DNA of 64,000 nt from Kaistella soli (GTDB lineage: Bacteria; Bacteroidota; Bacteroidia; Flavobacteriales; Weeksellaceae). Position 1 is the first letter of the stretch, and each line of letters opens with the position of its first letter. The notes beneath the pieces are model-generated. The model worked only from the letters and a program-made list of their open reading frames with translations, did not search any database and had not been told where the DNA came from. Location of the stretch: NCBI RefSeq assembly GCF_019038595.1, contig NZ_JAHOPF010000005.1, forward strand, positions 62,001 to 126,000, read 5' to 3'. Below are positions 23,440 through 31,619 of the stretch, piece by piece. Position numbers and translations under genes: made by a program.

Positions 23440-26007
23440 ATGAATTTCAAACCTTTGAAAAAATCGATGCTTACGGTAGTTATCACACTATCTACAGCTA
23501 GTGTTTATTACGCACAAACTGCAAAAGACACAGTAAGCAGAGAAAAAGACATTGAACAGGTTGTTTTAACCGGTGTTGCTGACATCGCGAAAGACAGAAA
23601 AACACCGGTAGCGGTTTCTACAATTAAAGAAGCACAGATTGTTGAAAGACTGGGGAACCAAGAGTTTCCGGAAATTTTGAAATCTACACCATCAATTTAC
23701 GCAACCAAAGGTGGCGGTGGTTTTGGTGACGGACGTGTAAATATCAGAGGTTTTGATACCAGCAACACTGCAGTAATGATCAACGGTGTACCCGTGAATG
23801 ATATGGAAGGCGGTACTGTGTATTGGTCAAACTGGGCAGGGCTTTCTGATGTAACTTCTGCAATGCAGGTACAGAGAGGATTAGGTTCTTCAAAATTAGC
23901 GATTGCTTCTGTCGGAGGTACTATTAACGTTTTAACCAGAGCTGCTGACAAAAAAAAAGAAGGAAATGTTACCTTAGGATTAGGTAATGACGGTTATTTA
24001 AAAACTTTATTCTCATACAATACTGGTAAAAGCGACAAAGGATGGGCCACATCTTTCCTAATGTCCAGAACTGCAGGAAACACTTATGTTGACGGGTCAC
24101 AGTTCGAAGCTTACAACTACTATTTCGCTTTAGGATATAAACCGAACGAAAAACATGATTTCCAGTTCACCTTCACAGGAGCGCCACAATGGCACATGCA
24201 GAACTTTCAAAGTACTATTGAAACTCTACAAAAATATGGATCTGCTGACAAACCTAACAGAAGATATAACTCTAACTGGGGATATCTGAACGGTGAGGAA
24301 ATGTCACAATCTGTAAATTATTACAGCAAGCCAGTAATGTCATTAAACTGGGACTGGACAATGTCTGAAAAATCTAAATTATCATCAGTACTTTACGGTT
24401 CTTGGGGCCGTGGTGGAGGTACCGGTGTTTTAGGAAGCATTAACGGAACAAGCATTAACAGTTTGCCGAAAACTGCAGATGGGCTAATCAGATTTGATGA
24501 TATCGTAAGCTGGAACCAGGGGAATGCAGTAGTTTGGAATCCGTCAGTAGCTCCAGGAACAGGCATTAATAAAGTAAATGCTACTCCAGGTATTGCTACC
24601 AGAACCAACGGTCTTGTAAAAAGAGCACACGTAAATTCTCATGACTGGTATGGTTTCTTAACCAACTTCCAGCATAAAATTAACCAAAACTGGAATTTCT
24701 CAGCAGGTTTGGACGGTAGATATTATTACGGATATCACCCGGGTATTATTACCGATTTCTGGGGAAATTCTCAATACCGAGAAACAAACGACAACAACCA
24801 AAAACCTTACTATACTGTAACACAAGCTTACAACGCAGTTCCTTCTGCTAACCCATTTGCTGCAGCAATTAAAGACAAAACTCAGATTGCAAGTAGAAAT
24901 TATGATGGCGAAGTAATGTGGCTAGGTGCTTTCGGTCAGGTAGAATATTCGAATGATAACTTATCTGCTTTCCTACAGGGTTCATTCTCTGAGCAAGGAT
25001 TCCAGAGAATTGACAACTGGATCGTTGATGGCGTTACAAAACAGCAGGGACAGGTTGTTAATACAAAAACAGGATTTAAATATCTTTCCGGATACAATGC
25101 AAAAGGAGGGGTAAACTATAACATCGATGAAAACCACAACGTTTTTGTTAATGCTGGTTACTATTCTAAACAGCCTTTAAACTATGCAGTATATCCCAAT
25201 TCACAGCAGGTTCTTAATCCAAACTTAAAGAACGAGAAAATTGGTTCAGCAGAATTGGGTTACGGATTTAGAAACTCCAAATTTAGAGGAAATCTGAACT
25301 TGTACTATACTTCATGGAAAGACAGATTCACCAGAATCACAGGACTTCAAATGAAAGATCAGGCTGGTGTGGATACAAGAAACATCTATGCGAATATCGA
25401 AGGTGTAACTGAGATTCACATGGGAGCAGAACTTGAATTAAACTACAAACCATTGGATATCTTAGAATTCACTGGAATGTTCTCAATGGGAGACTGGCAT
25501 TATAAAGGAAATGCGCAGGGAAGTTTATTTGATGAAAACAACAATGCGTTTACTCCTCAGGATGGTGCATCTTCCAGAACATTATATGTAGACAAAATCA
25601 AAGTTTCTGATGCTGCGCAAACTACTGCATCATTAGGATTCACAGTTACTCCGGTAAAAGCATTCAAAGTATTCGGTAACTGGAACTACTATGACAAATA
25701 CTTTGCAGTATTTGATATTACGAAAGCATCTTCTGCAAACAGCAAAGGAGCTTTAGAATTACCAAGTTATAATTTGTTTGATGCAGGTTTATCTTATACA
25801 TTCAGCCTTAATAACAACCAAAAACTGGTATTAACAGGAAACGTATATAACTTACTTGATACGTATTACATCTCTGACGGTAAATCTTCTATTTTCGAAG
25901 GAGATTCCAACGCAAAAGGAATTACTTATAAGGGCATTGATATCGCCAACCAGGTTTACTTCGGTTTCGGTAGAACATGGTCTGCAAGTCTTTCTTACAG
26001 ATTCTAA
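23440..26007 (+). CDS. TonB-dependent outer-membrane receptor
   Basis: An 855-residue protein with signal peptide ending near YYAQTAKD and a plug domain at about residues 40-170 (EQVVLTGVADIAKDRKTPVA, VNIRGFDTSNTAVMINGVPV). A long 22-strand barrel ends in the aromatic SASLSYRF. No carboxypeptidase-regulatory domain precedes the plug and no SusD partner follows, so it is a solitary receptor more like siderophore or metal receptors than SusC. The substrate is not evident. It has its own promoter with an inverted repeat overlapping the -33 region, suggesting regulation, and a good terminator after the stop. Confidence 0.9.
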   Translation: MNFKPLKKSMLTVVITLSTASVYYAQTAKDTVSREKDIEQVVLTGVADIAKDRKTPVAVSTIKEAQIVERLGNQEFPEILKSTPSIYATKGGGGFGDGRVNIRGFDTSNTAVMINGVPVNDMEGGTVYWSNWAGLSDVTSAMQVQRGLGSSKLAIASVGGTINVLTRAADKKKEGNVTLGLGNDGYLKTLFSYNTGKSDKGWATSFLMSRTAGNTYVDGSQFEAYNYYFALGYKPNEKHDFQFTFTGAPQWHMQNFQSTIETLQKYGSADKPNRRYNSNWGYLNGEEMSQSVNYYSKPVMSLNWDWTMSEKSKLSSVLYGSWGRGGGTGVLGSINGTSINSLPKTADGLIRFDDIVSWNQGNAVVWNPSVAPGTGINKVNATPGIATRTNGLVKRAHVNSHDWYGFLTNFQHKINQNWNFSAGLDGRYYYGYHPGIITDFWGNSQYRETNDNNQKPYYTVTQAYNAVPSANPFAAAIKDKTQIASRNYDGEVMWLGAFGQVEYSNDNLSAFLQGSFSEQGFQRIDNWIVDGVTKQQGQVVNTKTGFKYLSGYNAKGGVNYNIDENHNVFVNAGYYSKQPLNYAVYPNSQQVLNPNLKNEKIGSAELGYGFRNSKFRGNLNLYYTSWKDRFTRITGLQMKDQAGVDTRNIYANIEGVTEIHMGAELELNYKPLDILEFTGMFSMGDWHYKGNAQGSLFDENNNAFTPQDGASSRTLYVDKIKVSDAAQTTASLGFTVTPVKAFKVFGNWNYYDKYFAVFDITKASSANSKGALELPSYNLFDAGLSYTFSLNNNQKLVLTGNVYNLLDTYYISDGKSSIFEGDSNAKGITYKGIDIANQVYFGFGRTWSASLSYRF

Positions 26008-26030
26008 AATCAACTGATTTATATACTTCA

Positions 26031-26058
26031 AATCCCGGCTTCTAGTCGGGATTTTTTT
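26031..26058 (+). terminator. Rho-independent terminator after TonB receptor
   Basis: AATCCCG (26031-26037), a 9-nt loop, CGGGATT (26047-26053) and a T run. The -7 box of the next gene starts right at its end. Confidence 0.85.
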
Positions 26059-26066
26059 TATCTTTG
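26059..26066 (+). promoter_or_regulatory. -7 box of the four-helix membrane protein gene
   Basis: TATCTTTG, 22 nt before the ATG at 26089, giving a short conventional leader. Confidence 0.45.
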
Positions 26067-26088
26067 CACCTAACTTAAAATTATCATT

Positions 26089-26523
26089 ATGGATTTCAAC
26101 ATTATGCTTCAGGCACACCGTGGTTTTGCTTATTTAATCTTACTGGCAACTGCAGTTTTTGTCGTGGCACTATTAATTACCATGTTTGGATATTCAGGTA
26201 AAATTTCGAAACTCCTGAGAAAATCTACCCTTTTCACCATGATTTTCTTTCACACACAGGCTTTGATCGGATTGATCATGCTGTTCTTTTTCTCTCCCGG
26301 TTTTAAAGCAGCGAAAGAAGCTGGAACTTTAATGAAAGATTCTGTTTCCAGAAACACTTACGTAGAACATCCTTTCGCGATGATTGTTGCAGCAGTATTG
26401 TTGACCATCCTCAATAAAAAATTCAAAACAAATGATAAACTGCAGATGAGCTGGGTAATTATCGCTGTTGTTGCGCTGGCATTAATGCTTTGGGCATTTC
26501 AGTGGCACAGACTTTTCGCATAA
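26089..26523 (+). CDS. Four-helix inner-membrane protein of unknown function
   Basis: A 144-residue protein with four hydrophobic segments (about residues 12-34, 50-70, 90-108 and 118-137). Histidines lie at or near the membrane edges: His10 (QAHRGF), FFHTQAL and EHPFAM, plus a final WHRLF. Paired His in a four-helix bundle recalls cytochrome-b-like or heme/quinone-binding membrane proteins, but no family signature is certain. It is flanked by the receptor terminator and by asd 26 nt downstream, which may share its transcript. The function is not assigned. Confidence 0.7.
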   Translation: MDFNIMLQAHRGFAYLILLATAVFVVALLITMFGYSGKISKLLRKSTLFTMIFFHTQALIGLIMLFFFSPGFKAAKEAGTLMKDSVSRNTYVEHPFAMIVAAVLLTILNKKFKTNDKLQMSWVIIAVVALALMLWAFQWHRLFA

Positions 26524-26549
26524 TTTATCATATTAATTCTTATTAAAAA

Positions 26550-27542
26550 ATGAAAGTAGCACTTGTTGGCGCCACCGGAATGGTAGGCCAGGTGATGTTA
26601 AAAGTTTTGGAAGAAAGAAACTTCCCCGTAACAGAATTAATACCTGTTGCTTCGGAAAAATCGGTCGGAAAAAAAATCAGTTTTAAAGGAAACGAATATA
26701 CGATCGTATCCATGCAGACCGCGATTGATATGAAGCCCGAAATCGCTTTATTTTCCGCTGGCGGCGCAACTTCACTGGAATTTGCACCAAAGTTTGCAGA
26801 AGCCGGAACTACAGTGATCGACAACTCTTCAACATGGAGAATGGCAGCGGATAAAAGATTAGTCGTTCCCGAAATCAACGCCAATATTCTTACCAAAGAA
26901 GATAAAATTATTGCCAACCCGAACTGTTCTACCATTCAGCTGGTAATGGTTTTACATCCTTTAAATCTTAAATATGATCTGAAGAGAGTTGTAGTTTCTA
27001 CTTACCAGTCGGTTACCGGAACAGGAAAAAAGGCGGTAGATCAGCTTAATGCTGAAATCAACGGTAATGACGGGGTGGAAATGGCATATCCTTACGAAAT
27101 CTTCAAAAATGCACTTCCCCACTGCGACGTTTTTGCCGATGACGATTACACCAAGGAGGAACTGAAACTGATGACTGAGCCTAAAAAAATTATGGGCGAT
27201 GACAGTTTCAATCTTACTGCTACTGCAGTCCGCGTTCCCGTTCAGGGAGGACATTCAGAAAGCGTAAACATCGAATTCGAAAATGAATTCGATCTGGATG
27301 AAGTGCGCAAAATATTATCGGAAACATCAGGCGTAACAGTGTTGGATGATGTTACAAACAAAATTTACCCAATGCCGCTTTATTCTGAAGGTAAAGATGA
27401 AGTTTTTGTCGGAAGAATCCGCAGAGACAAGTCCCAACCGAATACACTGAATATGTGGATCGTCGCCGATAACCTCCGGAAAGGTGCCGCAACCAATGCG
27501 GTACAGATCGCAGAATATCTCGTAGAAAACAAATTAGTCTAA
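26550..27542 (+). CDS. asd: Aspartate-semialdehyde dehydrogenase
   Basis: Reduces aspartyl phosphate to the semialdehyde for lysine/diaminopimelate, threonine and methionine synthesis. The 330-residue protein begins with the NADP-binding VALVGATGMVGQVMLKVL. The catalytic cysteine is Cys126 in NPNCSTIQLVM, followed by YQSVTGTGKKAVDQL and the substrate-binding RVPVQGGHSESV with the catalytic His. Length and all key residues are normal. It is 26 nt downstream of the membrane protein gene and ends at a strong terminator. Confidence 0.97.
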   Translation: MKVALVGATGMVGQVMLKVLEERNFPVTELIPVASEKSVGKKISFKGNEYTIVSMQTAIDMKPEIALFSAGGATSLEFAPKFAEAGTTVIDNSSTWRMAADKRLVVPEINANILTKEDKIIANPNCSTIQLVMVLHPLNLKYDLKRVVVSTYQSVTGTGKKAVDQLNAEINGNDGVEMAYPYEIFKNALPHCDVFADDDYTKEELKLMTEPKKIMGDDSFNLTATAVRVPVQGGHSESVNIEFENEFDLDEVRKILSETSGVTVLDDVTNKIYPMPLYSEGKDEVFVGRIRRDKSQPNTLNMWIVADNLRKGAATNAVQIAEYLVENKLV

Positions 27543-27546
27543 ATAA

Positions 27547-27574
27547 AATGCTCAGAAAACTGAGCATTTTTTAT
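27547..27574 (+). terminator. Rho-independent terminator after asd
   Basis: AATGCTCAG, tetraloop AAAA, CTGAGCATT followed by T6; the stem is perfect. Confidence 0.93.
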
Positions 27575-27618
27575 TTATTAGAAGCCTCAAACATTTTGAA
27601 TTAACTGAATCAAACAAC

Positions 27619-28626
27619 ATGTCAGAACATCTGAATTCACCCAAAAGCAATTTTGCTTTTCAGAAAACCGTTGCAATTATCGGAATTGTGCTTTTCCTCG
27701 GAAAACTTGTAGCGTGGCATCTTACCAATTCCGATGCGGTATTTTCTGATGCGATGGAAAGTATTGTGAACATCATTGCTGCTTTTATGGGGCTTTATTC
27801 GCTTTACCTCGCAGCAAAACCGAAAGATGTAGAGCATCCTTACGGGCACGGAAAAGTTGAATTTGTGACTTCAGGGGTTGAAGGCGCTCTTATTATTTTT
27901 GCAGGGATTATTATCATCGTTCAGGCGGTTGATTCCCTTTTGCACGGTAACGTCCCTAAAAAATTGGATTGGGGAATCCTTATTGTTGCCGTAACAGCCG
28001 GAATCAATTATCTGATGGGTTACATCTCGGTGAAAAAAGGGATTCAGCAGAATTCACTGGTGCTGCAAAGTTCCGGGAAACATCTGCAGAGTGATACCTT
28101 TACCACTTTAGGTGTTGTGTTGAGTTTAGTCCTTGTATATTTTACGCATTTATACTGGATTGATGCTGCCGTTGCTCTGATTTTCGGCGGTTACATAATG
28201 ATTGTCGGTTACAAAATAATACGGAAAGCACTGAGCGGCATCATGGATGAAGCAGATTTAGAAATGCTGACCAGACTTGCAAAAATAATGAATGAAAACA
28301 GAAAACCCGACTGGATCGATCTTCACAACACGAGAATCCAGCAGCACGGAAGCGGACTTCATATCGATGCCCATTTAACACTTCCATGGTATTACGAACT
28401 ACGGAAAGCACATGAGGAAATGGAGGAAGCATATAAATTAATCGCCGCAAACTCCGACAGAATGATTGAATTTAATTTTCATCTGGACGACTGCAAGCCG
28501 TTTTCATGCGAAATTTGCGAACTTTGGGAATGTCCGGTGAGACAGCACGCTTTCGTAAAAAAAATTGAATGGGATGCCGACAATATTTCTCAGGAACAGA
28601 AACATGATGTAAACACACAGCCTTAA
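27619..28626 (+). CDS. Cation diffusion facilitator (Zn/Fe/Co exporter)
   Basis: A 335-residue inner-membrane H+/metal antiporter. Six helices cover residues ~15-215. The metal site motifs are SDAMESIVNIIAA (helix 2) and HLQSDTFTTLG (helix 5), with HPYGHGKVEFV between helices 2 and 3. The cytoplasmic CDF C-terminal domain ends with histidines and Cys-rich CKPFSCEICELWECPV, an unusual extension that may bind metal or a cluster. Which metal is exported is unknown. Its stop overlaps that of the convergent exosortase-partner gene in a shared TTAA. Confidence 0.9.
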   Translation: MSEHLNSPKSNFAFQKTVAIIGIVLFLGKLVAWHLTNSDAVFSDAMESIVNIIAAFMGLYSLYLAAKPKDVEHPYGHGKVEFVTSGVEGALIIFAGIIIIVQAVDSLLHGNVPKKLDWGILIVAVTAGINYLMGYISVKKGIQQNSLVLQSSGKHLQSDTFTTLGVVLSLVLVYFTHLYWIDAAVALIFGGYIMIVGYKIIRKALSGIMDEADLEMLTRLAKIMNENRKPDWIDLHNTRIQQHGSGLHIDAHLTLPWYYELRKAHEEMEEAYKLIAANSDRMIEFNFHLDDCKPFSCEICELWECPVRQHAFVKKIEWDADNISQEQKHDVNTQP

Positions 28627-29054
28627 ACTTTGACCGCCTGCTTTCTGTAATAAAACAAAGGTATAATCAGAAGTAAAATCAACGGCTGAATCACAAATCT
28701 CCGCATGTAAAAGGAAAAAAGATAGCCAATTTCGAATTTTGTGCTCACCGCATAAAGATAAAGCGGGAAGGTTACTGCAAAAACGATCAGCATTAAAACA
28801 ACTGCCTGAACTGTCCATTTTGTGTTTTTAAATATAAAATGAACAATAAGCGCCGACAAAATTAAGTTGAGAGAGAATCTGAACAGATGATTTAATATCA
28901 GTTTAAACCATTCAAAATCCGGGAACTGAGCATCTTTGTTCGCGAAATGAAAATATTCAAGAAAAGGATCGTAAAAAATTTTGTCTTCCGATATCCGGAC
29001 GCCAATTAATCCAAGAACTCCTAAAATTACAATAATCCAGTTAAGAATTTTCAT
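28623..29054 (-). CDS. Exosortase F system-associated membrane protein
   Basis: A 143-residue protein with four predicted transmembrane segments, from MKILNWIIVILGVLGLIGVR to the C-terminal FVIQPLILLLIIPLFYY. It matches in size and context the small membrane protein encoded beside xrtF in Flavobacteriales. The ATG at 29054 overlaps the end of xrtF by 14 nt, so the two are translationally coupled. Its role is unknown; it may be a chaperone or subunit of the exosortase. It converges on the CDF gene, sharing the stop-codon bases. Confidence 0.8.
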   Translation of the reverse strand: MKILNWIIVILGVLGLIGVRISEDKIFYDPFLEYFHFANKDAQFPDFEWFKLILNHLFRFSLNLILSALIVHFIFKNTKWTVQAVVLMLIVFAVTFPLYLYAVSTKFEIGYLFSFYMRRFVIQPLILLLIIPLFYYRKQAVKV

Positions 29055-29583
29055 GCGCGGTTTCTTTTGTTGCGAAAAATTTAATCCAGACGATCCAAAG
29101 CAGCACAACACTTCCGTAGATAATTGCCGGAAAAAAATAATCGTGTCCTATTTTTGAATATTTCGGCAGTTCTACCAAAACTACGTTCAATCCCGCGATC
29201 CTTAACACATTGATAACGTGAAGGAATAATAATCCTAAGCCTACAAAAACAAAAGTTTTGATTCCCTGATAAAAAGCGAAAATAAATGCAAGAAAAAGGA
29301 TCATCACCGATATTGCGTTGCAGCCTTCCACCATGCGCGAAACAAATCTTCCGCTCACGTAAAACCAGGAAGTTTCCTGTTCAGGTTTTCCCGGAACCAT
29401 CTGGGACGGATAACCAAAGAGATTCTGTAAAAAAGCCGCCTGATCAGATACCCATCTTGAAACGGGATCCAAACCTGAATTCTGGTACTGATTTAAATAA
29501 AACTGATAGGCAAAAACCAACACCACATAAATGATGATAAAACGTAAAAGAATTTTCAGAACAGGCTTGAAATCATTGAACAT
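29041..29583 (-). CDS. xrtF: Exosortase family protein XrtF
   Basis: A 180-residue polytopic membrane protease/transpeptidase of the exosortase/archaeosortase superfamily. The catalytic residues are recognisable: Cys88 in VEGCNAISVM, Arg128 in INVLRIAGLN and His147 in IGHDYFFPAIIYG, each in a transmembrane context as in other exosortases. These enzymes process proteins bearing C-terminal sorting tails; no such target gene is visible nearby. It lies directly upstream of, and overlaps, its partner gene, and its own -7 box is exactly 4 nt from the ATG. It is divergent from the kinase at 29635, with only 51 bp between them. Confidence 0.9.
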   Translation of the reverse strand: MFNDFKPVLKILLRFIIIYVVLVFAYQFYLNQYQNSGLDPVSRWVSDQAAFLQNLFGYPSQMVPGKPEQETSWFYVSGRFVSRMVEGCNAISVMILFLAFIFAFYQGIKTFVFVGLGLLFLHVINVLRIAGLNVVLVELPKYSKIGHDYFFPAIIYGSVVLLWIVWIKFFATKETAHENS

Positions 29584-29587
29584 ATTG

Positions 29588-29595
29588 CAAATATA
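29588..29595 (-). promoter_or_regulatory. -7 box of xrtF
   Basis: On the minus strand it reads TATATTTG and ends exactly 4 nt before the ATG at 29583. Confidence 0.45.
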
Positions 29596-29619
29596 ATGTT
29601 TTAAAAAGTTCTATTTTCT

Positions 29620-29627
29620 TATATTTG
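29620..29627 (+). promoter_or_regulatory. -7 box of the AmgK-like kinase gene
   Basis: TATATTTG ends 7 nt before the ATG at 29635. With the xrtF box it forms a compact divergent promoter pair in a 51-bp gap. Confidence 0.45.
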
Positions 29628-29634
29628 TAAAAGT

Positions 29635-30654
29635 ATGAGTATGGAAAACGCAAAACTTTTTTTCAGCGAATTTATTGGCGAAAAACCAAAGGATTTTTAT
29701 TCTTTAGCGCAAAGCGGTTCCGCGAGACAGAATTTTGTCGGCAACAGTTCCAGAGAAAAATACATCATCACTTTCAACAAGAATATTCCGGAAAATGAAA
29801 GTTTTTTCTATTTCTCACAGGTTTTTTCCGAATTAGATCTCAATATTCCGAAAATTTTCAAAATCTCTGAAGACCGTAAATTATATATTCAGGAATTTTT
29901 AGGAGAGAATACTTTATCAGAAATCATTCAAAAAGAAGGACTTTCCGAAAGAGTACAGTCTTTGGTAAAGCAAACTCTCCAAAAACTTTTTGAACTCCAA
30001 TCCAAAACAGATCACAAAATTGATTATTCGAAAACTTTCGAATACGAAAGTTATGACGAACTGCCAATCAGTAATGATTTGTTTTACTTCAAGAATTTTA
30101 TTGCTGACATTTTGGAAATCCCTTATCACAAATCTTCTTTATTGAAAGAATTTAAAAAACTGACCGAGAAACTTGAAAATTCAGAACCGAAAGGCCTGAT
30201 GATCCGCGATTTTCAGTCAAGAAATATAATGATTAACGGAAAAGATGAAGTCTTTTTTATCGATTATCAGTCGGCAATGAAAGGACCGTTGATGTATGAT
30301 GTTATCTCTTTTCTTTTTCAGGCAAAAGCAAATTTCAGCGCCGATTTCAAAGAGGAAATGCTGAACTATTACTTTTCCCTCTGGAAAGATGAAGAGAGCG
30401 TTGAAAAACTAAAGCTTTCGGTAAAACCACTTCAGCTGATCCGTTTCATGCAGGTTTTGGGCGCATACGGTTTCCGTGGACTTATTCAGAAGAAGACGCA
30501 TTTTGTAGCAAGCCTTAGCTTAGGAATCGAGAATCTATACCAATTTTCAAATACCTGGGAAGAGATGAAAAGTTTTCCTGAACTCAGAAAAGTGATCGGT
30601 GACCTGACATCGGATTCAATTCAGAATAAAATTAAAATGATTTTGAACCATTAA
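29635..30654 (+). CDS. Aminoglycoside-phosphotransferase-fold sugar kinase, AmgK-like
   Basis: A 339-residue APH/choline-kinase fold protein. The catalytic loop is MIRDFQSRNIMI (Asp192, Asn197) and the metal-binding segment is VFFIDYQSAMKGP. AmgK phosphorylates MurNAc/GlcNAc at C1 in the peptidoglycan recycling route first described in Pseudomonas. Assignment rests on fold, the RDFQSRN loop and the MurU-like nucleotidyltransferase two genes downstream. A role in aminoglycoside resistance is unlikely. The start could also be the ATG at 29641. The stop codon TAA (30652-30654) lies inside the left arm of an inverted repeat that bounds the inserted GxxExxY gene. Confidence 0.82.
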   Translation: MSMENAKLFFSEFIGEKPKDFYSLAQSGSARQNFVGNSSREKYIITFNKNIPENESFFYFSQVFSELDLNIPKIFKISEDRKLYIQEFLGENTLSEIIQKEGLSERVQSLVKQTLQKLFELQSKTDHKIDYSKTFEYESYDELPISNDLFYFKNFIADILEIPYHKSSLLKEFKKLTEKLENSEPKGLMIRDFQSRNIMINGKDEVFFIDYQSAMKGPLMYDVISFLFQAKANFSADFKEEMLNYYFSLWKDEESVEKLKLSVKPLQLIRFMQVLGAYGFRGLIQKKTHFVASLSLGIENLYQFSNTWEEMKSFPELRKVIGDLTSDSIQNKIKMILNH

Positions 30655-30674
30655 GAAATTAAGATAATTAAGAA
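30646..30674 (+). repeat. Left arm of insertion inverted repeat
   Basis: Built from tandem units ending in TTAAG: AACCATTAAG, AAATTAAG, ATAATTAAG. Its first 18 bases match the reverse complement of the right arm with one mismatch, and the rest match with one single-base shift. Confidence 0.85.
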
Positions 30675-30682
30675 CTAAAAAA

Positions 30683-31093
30683 ATGTTAATCACCAAAAAA
30701 CAAGTAACTCAATTGTCTTATGACATTGCAGGCTTAGCAATCAAAGTTCACAAAAATCTTGGTCCCGGTTTATTGGAAAGCATATACGAAACATGTCTCA
30801 AATATGAATTGGAAAGAAATGGTTATACGGTTAAACAGCAGGTAATTGCAAACATTGTGTACGATGGGTTATTAATTGAAACACCATTAAAACTTGATTT
30901 ATTGGTAAATGACTTAGTCGTCGTAGAGTTAAAAACCGTTGAGGAGATTAAGCCAGTTCATCAGGCACAACTGTTAACATATATGAAAATACTCGAAAAA
31001 CCACAGGGTTTATTAATTAATTTCTTTACAGATAATATTATAAAATCGATGAAGCCTTTTGTAAACGAATATTTTACAGCCCTATCAGAATAA
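30683..31093 (+). CDS. GxxExxY family protein (PDDEXK-like nuclease fold)
   Basis: A 136-residue protein with the family-defining Gly29-x-x-Glu32-x-x-Tyr35 motif (GPGLLESIYETCL). A PDDEXK-type core has Asp72 (LKLDLLVND) and Glu82-Leu-Lys84 (VVVELKTVEEI), as in restriction-like nucleases, so metal-dependent nuclease activity is plausible but unproven for the family. No signal peptide. It lies on the same strand as its operon neighbours but is bounded by 29-nt inverted repeats, and the flanking genes belong together functionally. It is therefore best read as cargo of a small insertion rather than an operon member. Its biological role is unknown. Confidence 0.85.
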   Translation: MLITKKQVTQLSYDIAGLAIKVHKNLGPGLLESIYETCLKYELERNGYTVKQQVIANIVYDGLLIETPLKLDLLVNDLVVVELKTVEEIKPVHQAQLLTYMKILEKPQGLLINFFTDNIIKSMKPFVNEYFTALSE

Positions 31094-31122
31094 TCTTAAT
31101 TTTCCTTAATTCCTTAATGGTT
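31094..31122 (-). repeat. Right arm of insertion inverted repeat
   Basis: Starts directly after the GxxExxY stop codon. Its reverse complement begins AACCATTAAGGAATTAAGG, matching the left arm 17 of the first 18 bases, followed by AATTAAGA shifted by one base. Confidence 0.85.
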
Positions 31123-31147
31123 AAAAATAAAAATAATAAAATATTAA

Positions 31148-31558
31148 ATGAGTCTTACCATAGAAATACACAGCTTTTCCTACAAGAAAGGCGGAATCCC
31201 AAAAGACAGCAGCGGTAACGGAGGCGGTTTTGCTTTCGACTGCCGCGGAATCCTGAATCCGGGAAGAATTGAGGAATACAAGCAGCAAACCGGATGCGAC
31301 ATTGGTGTCCAGGATTATCTGGAAACCAAAACTGAAATGCCGAATTTTTTAGAGCTGGTGAAAAGCATCGTTTCTATTAATATCGACAACTATTTGAGCA
31401 GAGGTTTTGAACACCTTCAGATTAATTTCGGATGCACCGGCGGCCAGCACCGCTCAGTATATTCAGCAGAAAAAACGGCGGAATTTATCCGTCACAAATA
31501 TCCTCAAACCAACGTAAGCATCCATCACGACGAACAACCACAACTGAACGGCGGATAA
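31148..31558 (+). CDS. Stand-alone RapZ C-terminal-domain protein
   Basis: A 136-residue protein equivalent to the C-terminal half of RapZ/YvcJ, without the N-terminal nucleotide-binding half. The core motif INFGCTGGQHRSVYSAEK (Gly95-Lys109 region) is nearly identical to the RapZ signature, preceded by the FDCRGILNPGRIEEYK segment corresponding to FDVRFLPNP. In E. coli this domain binds glucosamine-6-phosphate and controls GlmS amino-sugar synthesis through an RNA adaptor role. Placement between AmgK-like and MurU-like genes hints at sensing of an amino sugar in cell-wall recycling. That functional link is inference. Confidence 0.85.
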   Translation: MSLTIEIHSFSYKKGGIPKDSSGNGGGFAFDCRGILNPGRIEEYKQQTGCDIGVQDYLETKTEMPNFLELVKSIVSINIDNYLSRGFEHLQINFGCTGGQHRSVYSAEKTAEFIRHKYPQTNVSIHHDEQPQLNGG

Positions 31559-31619
31559 CTGGCAATGAGTAATATTTAATTGATCATTTCCGCTTTATCA
31601 CCTGTTACCCTATATAAAA

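Larger units (their letters stand above)
30646..31122. mobile_element. Inverted-repeat-bounded insertion carrying a GxxExxY gene
   Basis: A 477-bp unit bounded by 29-nt imperfect inverted repeats (30646-30674 and 31094-31122) with a single gene between them. It interrupts what is otherwise a kinase / RapZ-C / nucleotidyltransferase operon on the same strand. The RNA copy would fold into a long hairpin with the coding region in its loop, reminiscent of intervening-sequence elements. No transposase and no obvious target-site duplication are seen. Confidence 0.6.

Noticed and set aside
29635-30654. Aminoglycoside resistance gene
   Set aside because: The fold is APH-like, but the catalytic loop and operon partners point to a sugar kinase in cell-wall recycling.
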